Positions 43,954-53,373 of a stretch of 64,000 nucleotides of DNA are shown one piece after another. The notes below the pieces were generated by a model. It saw only the letters and a list, made by a program, of their open reading frames with translations. It searched no databases and had not been told where the DNA came from. The stretch's first letter is position 1. Each line of letters begins with the position of its first letter. Origin of the DNA: Cladorrhinum sp. PSN259 (taxonomy: Eukaryota > Ascomycota > Sordariomycetes > Sordariales > Podosporaceae); assembly GCA_033725935.1 (NCBI GenBank), contig MU867071.1:656209-720208 (forward strand), written 5' to 3'. A program made the position numbers and the translations under genes.

Positions 43954-44518
43954 GTTGAAATAACAGGAGAGCTCTCGTACTGGATCAGATACCTAGGTAG
44001 TAGTAGTTTATGTTATTCCAGGAGAGACATTGGCATTGATTTTGGGGGGGTTCAAGTCGCATATGAAAGCAATAACTCTGTATATGTTCTGGATGTGCTT
44101 ACCGTCGTACAAGGACTCGGGCAAAACCCCGGTGCCCTCTTTTCACCGCTTTGTTTCAAGCTGTGAGCCCCCGCAGCGCCTCCCGTCTCTCCCCTTTTGT
44201 TGCTTGAACTTGATTAATGAGGGCACGTCGTGACGGAGAGGGCCGGGGCCGCGGACCTGCATGCTTGCTCCATAAACCACCTGGCTGACCCTAACCCCTT
44301 TATTTGCCAAGACGCCTTTTGAACCCCACTGGACGGTGCCCCACTTTTGGCTGGAAACCCCCATTTCAATTTACAAGGGCAACTAAAATAAACTGCAGAC
44401 GCATCAACGACAGAAGCTCGCACATCAATACCACTCGGCCTCGCTCTGTCCGTCTCCGTTCTCGTCTATACAATCAACAACAGGTTTCCCTCAAGAATAG
44501 AAGCGGCATCCCCTCAAA
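43954..44518. promoter_or_regulatory. Region upstream of CWC23
   Basis: About 565 bp without a supported gene. A CCTAGGTAGTAG stretch lies near 43992-44004. The last 120 bp are C- and A-rich leader sequence. Confidence 0.35.
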
Positions 44519-45436
44519 ATGGCGGACCCAGACCTAATCGCCTTCGCCAAAGCCGCAGGCTCAGCCGGCGACGACCTCTTCTCCCTCTTATCCGTCGACG
44601 CTACGGCCTCGGAACAAGACATTCGGCGAGCATTCCGAAAAAAGGCTTTGACGGCACATCCGGATAAAGCGGGGGATAAATATGACCCGGCATTGTATGA
44701 GAAGTTGGAAAAAGCGAGGGATGTGCTCATGAACAAAGAGGCGCGCGAAGCGTACGAGGCTGGCATGAAAGCTATCTTGCAGAAGAGAAAACAGTTGGAG
44801 ATGATGGGTGAGAAAAGGCGGAGGCTGGTTGAGGATTTGGAGGCTAGAGAACGGGAAGCCGAGAACCAGAAAAAGATGAAGATGACGGCTGGGCAGAATG
44901 ATGCCGAGGAGGAGAGGTGGAGGAGGGAGATGGTTGAAAGGGGGAGGAGGAAGATGGAGGAAAGGAAGAGGGAGCTGGAGGCTGCTGAGCAGAGGGAGAG
45001 GGAAAGGGAAGAGGCGGAGAGGAGGATTAGTGGGGAGGATAAGGCAGAGACGGGTGAGGCGGGTGAGGAGGACTTGGAAGCTCGGGAGAGGGAGCTGGAG
45101 AGGAAGTTGGAAGAGAGCAGGGCGAGGAAGGCCGCTAAGAAGGCTGCGAAAAAGGCTAAGAAGGGGGATAAGGAAATATCACCATCCCCTACTGCCCCTG
45201 CTGGAAAAGCTGAACCGATGGCTGACGAGGAAAAGGTCGCTGCAGTTCCTCCTCCTCCTTTTTCTGATACTCCTGCTCCTCCTCAGGCGGTATCGGTGGA
45301 AAGTTCCCGTGCTGCTACATCCAAACCGAGCGATCGGTTCGCTTCTACGATGGCCAGATTGCGTGCTGCGCAGGCTAAGAAGGATGAGGAAAAGAGGAAA
45401 CGTGAGGCAGAGGCAGAGGGAGGGGCTGCGGTATAG
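44519..45436 (+). CDS. CWC23: J-domain splicing factor Cwc23
   Basis: DnaJ-type co-chaperone associated with the spliceosome; in yeast Cwc23 supports disassembly through Ntr1/Prp43. The 305-codon frame is intron-free. The J domain is at about residues 18-82, with the Hsp70-stimulating HPDK at 47-50 and helix I LFSLLSVD. A long charged coiled coil rich in E, R and K follows (about 90-225), then a proline-rich segment and a final basic helix with MARLRAAQAKKDEEKRK. No RRM is present, unlike human DNAJC17. Assignment to Cwc23 rests on the J domain plus coiled-coil layout and on splicing neighbours being common here, so another J protein is possible. Confidence 0.75.
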   Translation: MADPDLIAFAKAAGSAGDDLFSLLSVDATASEQDIRRAFRKKALTAHPDKAGDKYDPALYEKLEKARDVLMNKEAREAYEAGMKAILQKRKQLEMMGEKRRRLVEDLEAREREAENQKKMKMTAGQNDAEEERWRREMVERGRRKMEERKRELEAAEQREREREEAERRISGEDKAETGEAGEEDLEARERELERKLEESRARKAAKKAAKKAKKGDKEISPSPTAPAGKAEPMADEEKVAAVPPPPFSDTPAPPQAVSVESSRAATSKPSDRFASTMARLRAAQAKKDEEKRKREAEAEGGAAV

Positions 45437-46852
45437 AACCGTTCAGATGTCGGCATTTGTTTACAGCTGCTGCTAGGTTTGTTTTATTTGATTAGAGATA
45501 TGATACCCCTTTTAAAGAACAATTCGAGATAAACTTGCCTTGAGAGGCATGGATACATTGCTGTAATCACGGTGGGTTGTGGGTTGGGCCTGCCTGTTCT
45601 TGTGAAATGTGGATATCTCAAACATGTTTCATGAGCTCTAGGAGTTTCCTTGGAGAAGGGATTGGATGCTTTAGTTGAACTCTCGGTATTTTGAAACTTG
45701 TTGTATGACTATCCATGAACAGGAGCCTAAACTTCCATACCCCTTTTCGATAAATGATCACATACCTTGAGAGCTTGACCGCTCAAAAATCCAAGATATG
45801 AAATCAAATACACATTCGCTTCATGTGTTGACTTAAATACTCGCCAAACGAGGTGAAGCAAGCGAAAAAGATTACTAAGCGCATTGCTTCAAGATTGACT
45901 CAACTCATCAACTTGTCAAATCCGTATAGAGAAAGATACAGTAACCTCTCCGGAAGCGAAAACATCAATAAAGCAGAGACAGCAAACATAAAGATCATAA
46001 TTATACGGGACAATAAGTACGGGATAGGTTGGGGTAGGACGCGCCAATAGGCCACAAAGAAACACAATCGCAGCTCTGTCCGCGAAAAACGCACTCCCGC
46101 ATCTGCCCTATACCAGTCGGATGAGTCTGAGTTAACGACGTCGCGTTACTACGTACCATTAGAAATTACGTTACACCATGCATATATATAAAAAGAAGCG
46201 TGAGAGAGTAGACAGGAGCAAGTGACAAAATATCAGGTGTATACGAAGATGTAGTGTAGGAGGTCTTTTTAGAAGGGACTGCTGATCCCTGACTTTCCAA
46301 AGGTACATGAAGTGTGACATTCAATTGTTCAGCGGCACCAAGTGACCACCTGACTGATGCATAACCTCCTATCTGATCAATAAAAGTCCACTCAACACTT
46401 TTCGCTCTACGAAACTGTAACTTTTTGAGATTACGGATACTCAATCAACGACTCGACGGTTCCAATCTTTGAATTGACCACTGTCGGTTGCGGTTTCACA
46501 GTTACCTAGCTACCTTAACCTCCAGCAGCTGACAAGTGGCAGGCTCACAGCGCCAGCAGTACCTACCCTAACAGCACTAAGGCAGCAGCAACTCTAACAA
46601 TGGAATCCTCGTAATCGCCTTTCTATTCCACAATACCAACCTTTATGTTGATTGCGACCTGCAACCTGCAATCCTTAATCCATTATTAGTTTTTCTCCAA
46701 TAAAAATTGACCTGATCAGCTACTCGTCCTCTTCTTTCACTGCCTCACTCCGCTCCCGATTCCTCGACAACAGCGCTGCGGTATTCGGTCGCGCGCAAAC
46801 CACCGATCGTGAACAATACCCATATTCGAGTGACCTATCTCCGCCGACAATC
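45437..46852. promoter_or_regulatory. CWC23-TFA2 intergenic region
   Basis: About 1.4 kb with no supported gene, the longest empty stretch in the housekeeping part. It is AT-rich and small ORFs on both strands look random. A TATATATATA run lies near 46181-46190. Confidence 0.35.
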
Positions 46853-47800
46853 ATGGCGAGCAAATTCGAGCGCGAAAAGGCCAGCTTCGCGGCCAGTATG
46901 GCTGCTGCGGCATCCATGAGATCGGCGCCCTCATCCTCCAGTTCAGCTCTCAACAATGCCGTCAAGCGCGGCACTCTCGCCCCCCCATCTCCTTCCCTTT
47001 CAGTCGGCTCGACGACATCCGGCGCAGCAGTCGGTACTCCCTCACGAAGAGATCGCGATGCGGCAAACACTCCCAACCACAATATCGTATTTTCCCAGCC
47101 GGCAATGACGGGCACGGGTGACAGCGTCATTTCCCAGATGGCCTATGCTGTTTCCTGGCTGAGGGGCAAGGACGAGCCGCAGCCGTATAATTCTGTCTTG
47201 GGTTACCTGTCTTATACATCACGGCCCGAAAGCGAGCAGGAGTTTTTTGTAGAGCAGATGAGGAGACATCCGCAGATACAATGGATACCGGATCCCAACC
47301 TAAGCGAACAGACATGGAGGACGGGAAAGTATTTGCATCGGCCTGCTATTCCGGGGGTGAAGAGCAAGACTACATTGCTTGGTTATCTACAGAAAAAGAC
47401 GGACGCGAGTGGGGTCAGTGTGAAGGACTTGAAGGACGGGTGGCCTGATTGTGATACGGCGATTACAGAGTTGGAGAGCGAACACAAGGTTCTGGTTGTG
47501 AGGGCGAAGAAGGACGGGGTAGCGAGAATGGTGTGGCTTGATGATTCTAGCTTGGAAAACGAGATCGATCCGCAGCTGAAGATGATGTGGACGAGGGTAG
47601 AACTGCCCAGCTTGGAGACGATCGCGGCGAGGCTGATTGCTGCCGGGCAAAAGCCTGCTAGCGAGGATCCTAGGAATAAGGTTGCTTTGCCGGGATCTGG
47701 GGCGGATAAGAAGAAGAAGAGGGCACAGAGGCGGACGGGTAAGAGCACGAATACGCATATGGAGCATTTGTTGAAGGACTATAGTTATATGAAGAGGTGA
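46853..47800 (+). CDS. TFA2: Transcription initiation factor TFIIE beta subunit
   Basis: Small subunit of TFIIE, which helps recruit TFIIH to the RNA polymerase II pre-initiation complex. The single 315-codon frame has a serine/alanine-rich N-terminus (1-75). Tandem winged helices follow, containing DSVISQMAYAVSWLRGKDEPQ, then YLSYTSRPESEQEFFVEQMRRHPQIQW, and the second part KTTLLGYLQKKTDASGVSVKDLKDGWPDC. The basic KKKKRAQRRTGKSTNTHMEHLLKDY tail, seen at 47705-47785, is typical of TFIIE-beta. It converges with ENP1. Confidence 0.92.
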   Translation: MASKFEREKASFAASMAAAASMRSAPSSSSSALNNAVKRGTLAPPSPSLSVGSTTSGAAVGTPSRRDRDAANTPNHNIVFSQPAMTGTGDSVISQMAYAVSWLRGKDEPQPYNSVLGYLSYTSRPESEQEFFVEQMRRHPQIQWIPDPNLSEQTWRTGKYLHRPAIPGVKSKTTLLGYLQKKTDASGVSVKDLKDGWPDCDTAITELESEHKVLVVRAKKDGVARMVWLDDSSLENEIDPQLKMMWTRVELPSLETIAARLIAAGQKPASEDPRNKVALPGSGADKKKKRAQRRTGKSTNTHMEHLLKDYSYMKR

Positions 47801-48143
47801 AAGGATATTAGTAGTCTGCGAATGGATAGGGTGCTTGGAAAAATATACCATTACTCTTGAGGAGCTCAAGGCAACACGAAATAAAAATGGCTTTAGGAAT
47901 CGGCGTTTTATAAGAATGTTAACTTTGCCATAGGGCAAACGGATGGGGGGATTTGCATTAGTCGACACATATAATGAGGGGGGTTTTTTTCCCTTTTTTT
48001 TCTGGGCAATAGAGGGGATAGATTCACAAGACCACATCAACGTCAATACTTTTAATACCAGATATGCCAAGGATGAAGAAGCAAAATCAGAAAGAAGGTA
48101 AAGAAGGGTCAATAGGGAAATAAAAGACGAATGTTAAATATAT
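47801..48143. other. Convergent 3' region TFA2/ENP1
   Basis: 343 bp between convergent stop codons. AT-rich, with G- and T-runs near 47979-48001. No gene seen. Confidence 0.4.
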
Positions 48144-49824
48144 TCATCCCATCATCATGGTGTCATCACCATCCAAGCCGACGTCAGGCTGGGCAATAGG
48201 AACACCACGTCCACGTCCAGCGAGCAGCTCTCTCCTGATCTCAGGGGCAATCTTATAATGCCCATGGTTGAGCAAGAGATCGAGAAGAGCCTCACGTTGA
48301 TCCTCGGTAACTATACAGATTTAAGTATCGTGCATTGGCCATGTGAAGAGAGGGTAAACTTACTGTCATTGCGATATCGCTGGGCGAATACTAACAAGCA
48401 CTGGTGGAAAATTACGGGAAGGGAGTCTGGGACAGAATCCACATCCCTAACAGAAGATGCGTATCGAATAAAGTGGAAAACAAGAGAGTCAATAACCTGC
48501 CAAGCTGTTTACAACACGGTTAGATACCATACAGTTTGCAGATATTTATTAGTTTTCACTTACGCAAAGCATATCGCTTCTCCAGAAGAACCTTGAGGAG
48601 ATAGTTGGTTGCGCTGACGCATTCCGACTTTTGCGAAGCTTGTTCTGCCGCAATATCGCACAGCGCCTTCATAGCCGCAGCCGAATGCAATACCGGGACT
48701 GAAACTCGAGACAACACAGCCGAGATGATCTGGGCCTCTCGCAGTGTGCAGGTACCTTGTTATAGAGTTAGTTACTTGTAATGTTGAGCATTAGGTTTAA
48801 CACAATCACTTACCGGATGCAGCCAATGGAATGAGGAAACCCTTGAAGAATCCGGCGGGTTTATAGAGAGCCTTCTTCAAGCAGTTGAAAAGATGGACAT
48901 TGAGCTTCTTGTTTTCGTAAATATCCTCGCGGACGCGCTCCAAGATAACCATCTCCATAAATCGCTGGACAACAATGGGTTTCGCCGAGACGAAGATTCT
49001 GGTCGCGGCGTAGCAAGCATTAGGGGTCCATGACTCTGGCTTCGTAATGGGCAGGATATCCTCCCAGTGTGGGATTTGTGGCAGGACCTTGAAAGGCTTT
49101 GGTAACGGTCCAGACTTGTATCGCGCAAGTATCATTCCGATCCTGAGAGAAAGTCAGCACAATTGTTTTCGCATGATCATACTAAAGAGAGGATTCCAGC
49201 CTACTTCTCGAAAACATCGATCACCTTTGGTGGTAGCTGGTAATCTTCCTCAACGGCACCCCTATCATCCCACCCGCCCTGCCCAGCGGCCTCCTTTTCG
49301 GCGATCTTGGCCAGAATCAAATCGGCAAGATTTGTTCCTTGCCCTTGCCCCTGTTGTTGCGCAGCACCATCTCCCTTCAGATCCCAGCCATGTGCCAGTA
49401 ATGGGTCGTCATTCATCGAAGGTGTGACAAAACGGTTGAAGGTCTCCAGGTCGGCAGCATCAATCTCGATTTCTTCGACAATTTCCTCTTCGTCGCCCCA
49501 AGCTTCCTCTTCATCATTCTTATATTCCTCCTCTTCATCGCTGCCGGTAAACCTGGACGGGTCAAAGTCGAAGGCCGAGGTGGGTGGCGCCCCTTCAGCT
49601 CCGGAATTTTCCTGTAACCGTTCTTCGTCTTGCAGAAGGTCACGACTCATATCAAGAATCTTGCGTGAGGCCCGAGAATCGACATAGGATTGTTCCTCGG
49701 CCTGGCCTTTGTTTGCCCTCTTCGAAGGACGGCCATCGCTGTTTTTGAGGACCCCGGTGGCCACGAGATCGTGCTCGAGGGGGTTGTGTCGTCGCTTGTT
49801 GGATAAGCTCGTTGCTTTCGGCAT
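48144..49824 (-). CDS. ENP1: Bystin-family ribosome assembly factor Enp1
   Basis: Pre-40S factor needed for 18S rRNA maturation and 40S export. Five exons: 49824-49205, 49142-48814, 48755-48564, 48504-48364 and 48310-48144, giving 482 residues, close to the yeast length. The first third is hydrophilic, with acidic blocks (EEEEYKNDEEEAWGDEEE). The bystin domain begins VFEKIGMILARYKSG across the first intron. It continues with PHWEDILPITKPESWTPNAC, SGTCTLREAQIISAVLSRVS, RYALPWQVIDSLVFHFIRY, HQCLLVFAQRYRND and ends IAPEIRRELLAGRGRGV. All four joins keep frame. Only exons 1 and 2 appear as long open frames. It is divergent from NOP7. Confidence 0.95.
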
Positions 49825-50741
49825 TGTGACAAGTGTGTTGTGTATGTTTTGGGTGAGGATAGTGTGATGTTACTATAACGACAGCAATCACGAACGAACA
49901 GAACGATAGTAGACCGCCTACACCCAGGTGCCCTGTGACTGGGATTTTTTTCGTGGACTTCACAGCCAAAAAGTTCCCACAAGTTCCCGTTGTGGGGTAA
50001 TTCCTATTTGCGCTGCAACACTAATTGGTCAAATGCGAGAGAGTCGGATTTACAAAGTACCGCTAATCGCCTTGGCAGTTTAAAATCTCTTATCGTAGCC
50101 TTATCGGTATGCCCCGCGCTGAGCGCCCCGCGACAGTCCAGTTGCATGTGTCGCAAATCGCGAACTCGATTTGACAGCTCGTCCTATCTAGGGACTTCCA
50201 AGGAAGGATACATCTGAAGAGTGGATCTTCAATGTATTGTACTAAATAAAACCGGCAGAACATCAAGAAAATAAACAATGTTATTTTCTTCGAAAGTTTG
50301 CTAGATTGTGAATCCATATATAAATGTTAAGATATTTCATTTTAAACAATTTGACCAAGAAAACCGCTCGATGCAAGCGTTTAAATATTCACCCCACCCA
50401 GGACGTTGAGATGGATCTCTCTTGCATGTCAATGACCAAAGTCCTGAACAAGCTGCTCACCGCCTTCCGAAAACAGCTAGATCCATGAGCGTGCATTCGA
50501 TTTTTCAGTCCATTCAGGACTTTCAAGCCACACAGAGAGCCACTTCCACTTAACGCCAATCTTTCTTATCGCATCGAGCGGTAAGCGATGGCAGTAAAAA
50601 AAAGTTGGCAAAAGGAAAAAAGTTCAGCAAAAAAGTTCAGCAACAAGCCAATGCCCCACTGATTGTGATTCTGAAGCTTCATCACCTTAGAATTTACTGC
50701 AAATCCAAACTGCAGGTTGCAGTCAATTCACATCCATCGAA
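49825..50741. promoter_or_regulatory. Divergent promoter region ENP1/NOP7
   Basis: 917 bp between two divergent ribosome-assembly genes. No supported ORF. The NOP7 side has repeated AAAAAAGTT(GG/CAG) stretches at about 50597-50640, including near-identical AAAAAAGTTCAGCAA copies. These could be promoter or leader elements. Confidence 0.4.
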
Positions 50742-52721
50742 ATGGCCAAAATCAAGAGAAAGGGCCAGACCGGCCAGGCCAAGAACTACATCACCCGCAC
50801 CCAGGCTGTCAAGAAGCTGCAGCTCAGTCTTCCTGATTTCCGCAAGCTGTGCATCTGGAAGGGCATCTACCCAAGAGAACCCAGGAGCCGCAAGAAGGTA
50901 TCCAAATCGGCGACCGCATCCACCACCTTCTACTATACCAAGGACATTCAATATCTCCAACACGAGCCCCTCCTCCAAAAGTTCCGCGAACAAAAGACCC
51001 TCGAGAAGAAGATCTCGCGCGCCCTGGGCCGTGGCGATGTTAGCGATGCGGCTCGTCTTGAGCGCAATGCCGCCCGGCCTGACCAGACCGGCAAGCCGCG
51101 CTACACCCTGAACCATGTTGTGCGTGAGCGCTATCCGACTTTCATCGATGCTGTCCGCGACCTTGACGACTGCCTATCGATGCTCTTCCTTTTCGCCAAC
51201 CTTCCCTCCACCTCAGCCGTTCCCGCAAAGATGATCGCCCGCTGCGAACGTCTCTGCCTCGAGTTTCAACACTATCTCATCACCTCACACAGCTTGCGCA
51301 AGTCATTCTTGTCAATCAAGGGCATCTACTACCAGGCAAACATCATGGGCGAGGATGTGTTGTGGCTTGTTCCGTATAAGTTCAACCAGAGAGTCGTTGG
51401 TGATATTGATTTCCGCATCATGGGTACCTTTGTCGAGTTTTACATGACCATGCTCAGCTTTATCAACTATAGACTTTACACCTCAATTGGTCTTAAATAC
51501 CCTCCAAAGTTTGATCAGACCAAGGACGACCAAGGCGCCGAGCTTGCAGCCATCTCCATCGAGGGCGCCAACCTTGCGACCAACGGTGAGACCAAGGCTA
51601 TTAGTAACGGTGAGGAGAAGGAGATCGACCCTAAGGTTCAGGCCCAGGTCAACAAGCTCGTCAAGCAGTTGAAGGATGAGGCCAATGGCGAGAAGGCGGA
51701 TGAGGAAATGACAAAGGGTGATGACGAGGAGGAGAAGGCGACCGACGCCCTCGACAAGTTTGAGCCTGCGGCGCCCGGCGGTGACGTTCTCTTGCAGCCA
51801 TCATACAGCGGCAACGACCCTTCCAAGCTCTTTTCAAACTTCACATTCTTCCTTTCCCGCGAGACTCCCAGACAATCTATCGAGTTCATTCTCCGCGCCT
51901 TTGGCTGCAAGAGGATAGGTTGGGACTCAGTTCTCGGTGAGGGCGCTTTCACAACCGATGAGTCTGACCCATCAATCACCCATCAGATTGTCGACAGACC
52001 CGTTGTCCAGGCTGCTATGGATGAGGATGAGGGGGACGGTGAGGATAACCAGACTTCACGCAAGCTCGGACCCAACCAAAGATACCCCGGCAGAATTTAT
52101 GTGCAACCCCAGTGGGTTTGGGACAGTGTCAACGATGAGGAGCTCAAGAGCCCCGAGCTCTACGCACCCGGCGCCGCCCTTCCACCACATCTTAGCCCCT
52201 TCGTTAAACCTACCCAAGGCCAGTACGACCCCACAGTTCCTCTCCAGGAACAGCAAACCGAGGGCGAGGCTCTCGATGCCGAGATCGAGGATGCTATGGA
52301 GGAGCAGGAGGAAGGAGACGACTCCGAGGTCGAGAACGACATGCATGTTGCTTCTGATAATGATGAGGAGGATGGGGAAGACGAGGAAGATGGCGATGAA
52401 CAGGAGGATGAGGAAGAGGGCGATGAAGAGGATGATGCGGCCCTGGAGAGACAACGTGAGCTCGAGGCCGAGATTTCGGGCAAGAAGGTTAAGAGCAAGC
52501 AGGTAGACGCCAAGACGAAGGCTAAGCTCGACGCAAAGAAGGCTCTGGAAAAGAAGAAGAAGGAGGAGGCCGAAGATTTGGAGCGCGCCAAGGGCATGCT
52601 TAGCAAGAAGAAGCGCAAGCTGTTTGAGCAGATGCAGTATACCAACAACAAGAAGAGCGCTGAGGATATGAAGCTCAAGGCTAAGAGGAGAAAGTTGGAG
52701 AAGGAGAAGGCAGCGAAGTAG
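50742..52721 (+). CDS. NOP7: Pescadillo homologue Nop7
   Basis: Scaffold of the Nop7-Erb1-Ytm1 complex for 27S pre-rRNA processing and 60S assembly. The intron-free frame gives 659 residues. The N-terminal pescadillo domain starts MAKIKRKGQTGQAKNYITR and includes LSLPDFRKLCIWKGIYPREP. A middle part has GIYYQANIMGEDVLWLVPYKF. A BRCT domain lies at about 355-475, with the conserved tryptophan in IYVQPQWVWDSVN. A long acidic stretch (about 515-575) and a basic lysine-rich tail (580-659) follow. It lies head to head with ENP1. Confidence 0.97.
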   Translation: MAKIKRKGQTGQAKNYITRTQAVKKLQLSLPDFRKLCIWKGIYPREPRSRKKVSKSATASTTFYYTKDIQYLQHEPLLQKFREQKTLEKKISRALGRGDVSDAARLERNAARPDQTGKPRYTLNHVVRERYPTFIDAVRDLDDCLSMLFLFANLPSTSAVPAKMIARCERLCLEFQHYLITSHSLRKSFLSIKGIYYQANIMGEDVLWLVPYKFNQRVVGDIDFRIMGTFVEFYMTMLSFINYRLYTSIGLKYPPKFDQTKDDQGAELAAISIEGANLATNGETKAISNGEEKEIDPKVQAQVNKLVKQLKDEANGEKADEEMTKGDDEEEKATDALDKFEPAAPGGDVLLQPSYSGNDPSKLFSNFTFFLSRETPRQSIEFILRAFGCKRIGWDSVLGEGAFTTDESDPSITHQIVDRPVVQAAMDEDEGDGEDNQTSRKLGPNQRYPGRIYVQPQWVWDSVNDEELKSPELYAPGAALPPHLSPFVKPTQGQYDPTVPLQEQQTEGEALDAEIEDAMEEQEEGDDSEVENDMHVASDNDEEDGEDEEDGDEQEDEEEGDEEDDAALERQRELEAEISGKKVKSKQVDAKTKAKLDAKKALEKKKKEEAEDLERAKGMLSKKKRKLFEQMQYTNNKKSAEDMKLKAKRRKLEKEKAAK

Positions 52722-53373
52722 CGTAAATTAACAAGGGCGTGTAATTTTGGGTCTTGTTTATTTGTCAGTTTAATGAGAGATACCACTGTTCTCAATGGTC
52801 TTATATTGGTATTGTGCAGATGATTCATTGTTTTAGTTTGTGCCTCTGTTTGTCTCATCTTCAACAAAAGGTGATTTTTTGATCAAATCACCATCTTGAG
52901 ATTTCATCCAAATACATCGTAACTTTGGGAAGTTGGCTTTCTCTCGGAATGAGAACGGCTCCTTCCTTTAGAAAAAAATACTACAGGGTCTAATTACGAC
53001 GGCTATATTACACGTTAATAACAGCCAGCTTTAAAAGTGCGTTTTGCCATATAGAAGTGTGCTTATGAGGGGAAATGTATATAAAGTAGTCTATGCGAAG
53101 TCTATATTGTGGGAGGTGATCAAGTGCATTGCGAAGAGACACTCTCTTCAAAAAAAGGACATGTGAGTGAGACAGGCTCGGTGAGCAACTAAATTACCCC
53201 GCCATGTCGCTTTATTGGCTAACGAGTTCAGACGGCCCCGCTCTTTGAGGTCTGGAAATTTTTGGTGGGGCAGGGGCTCTGAGTCAATCAGCGATAACGA
53301 TTGACGCATTTCTCTAGATGCACAGGTTCATGGGCCGCAAAAGGGATTTCTTTTCGAGTATAGACATCTATCA
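52722..53373. promoter_or_regulatory. NOP7-ArgRS intergenic region
   Basis: About 650 bp without a gene. A GGAAATTTTTGGTGG element lies near 53250-53265. The first ATG used by the long ArgRS form is at 53374. Confidence 0.35.

Noticed and set aside
43726..44166. Phe/Leu/Ser-rich ORF that looks like membrane segments
   Set aside because: Product of the (CTTT)n microsatellite.
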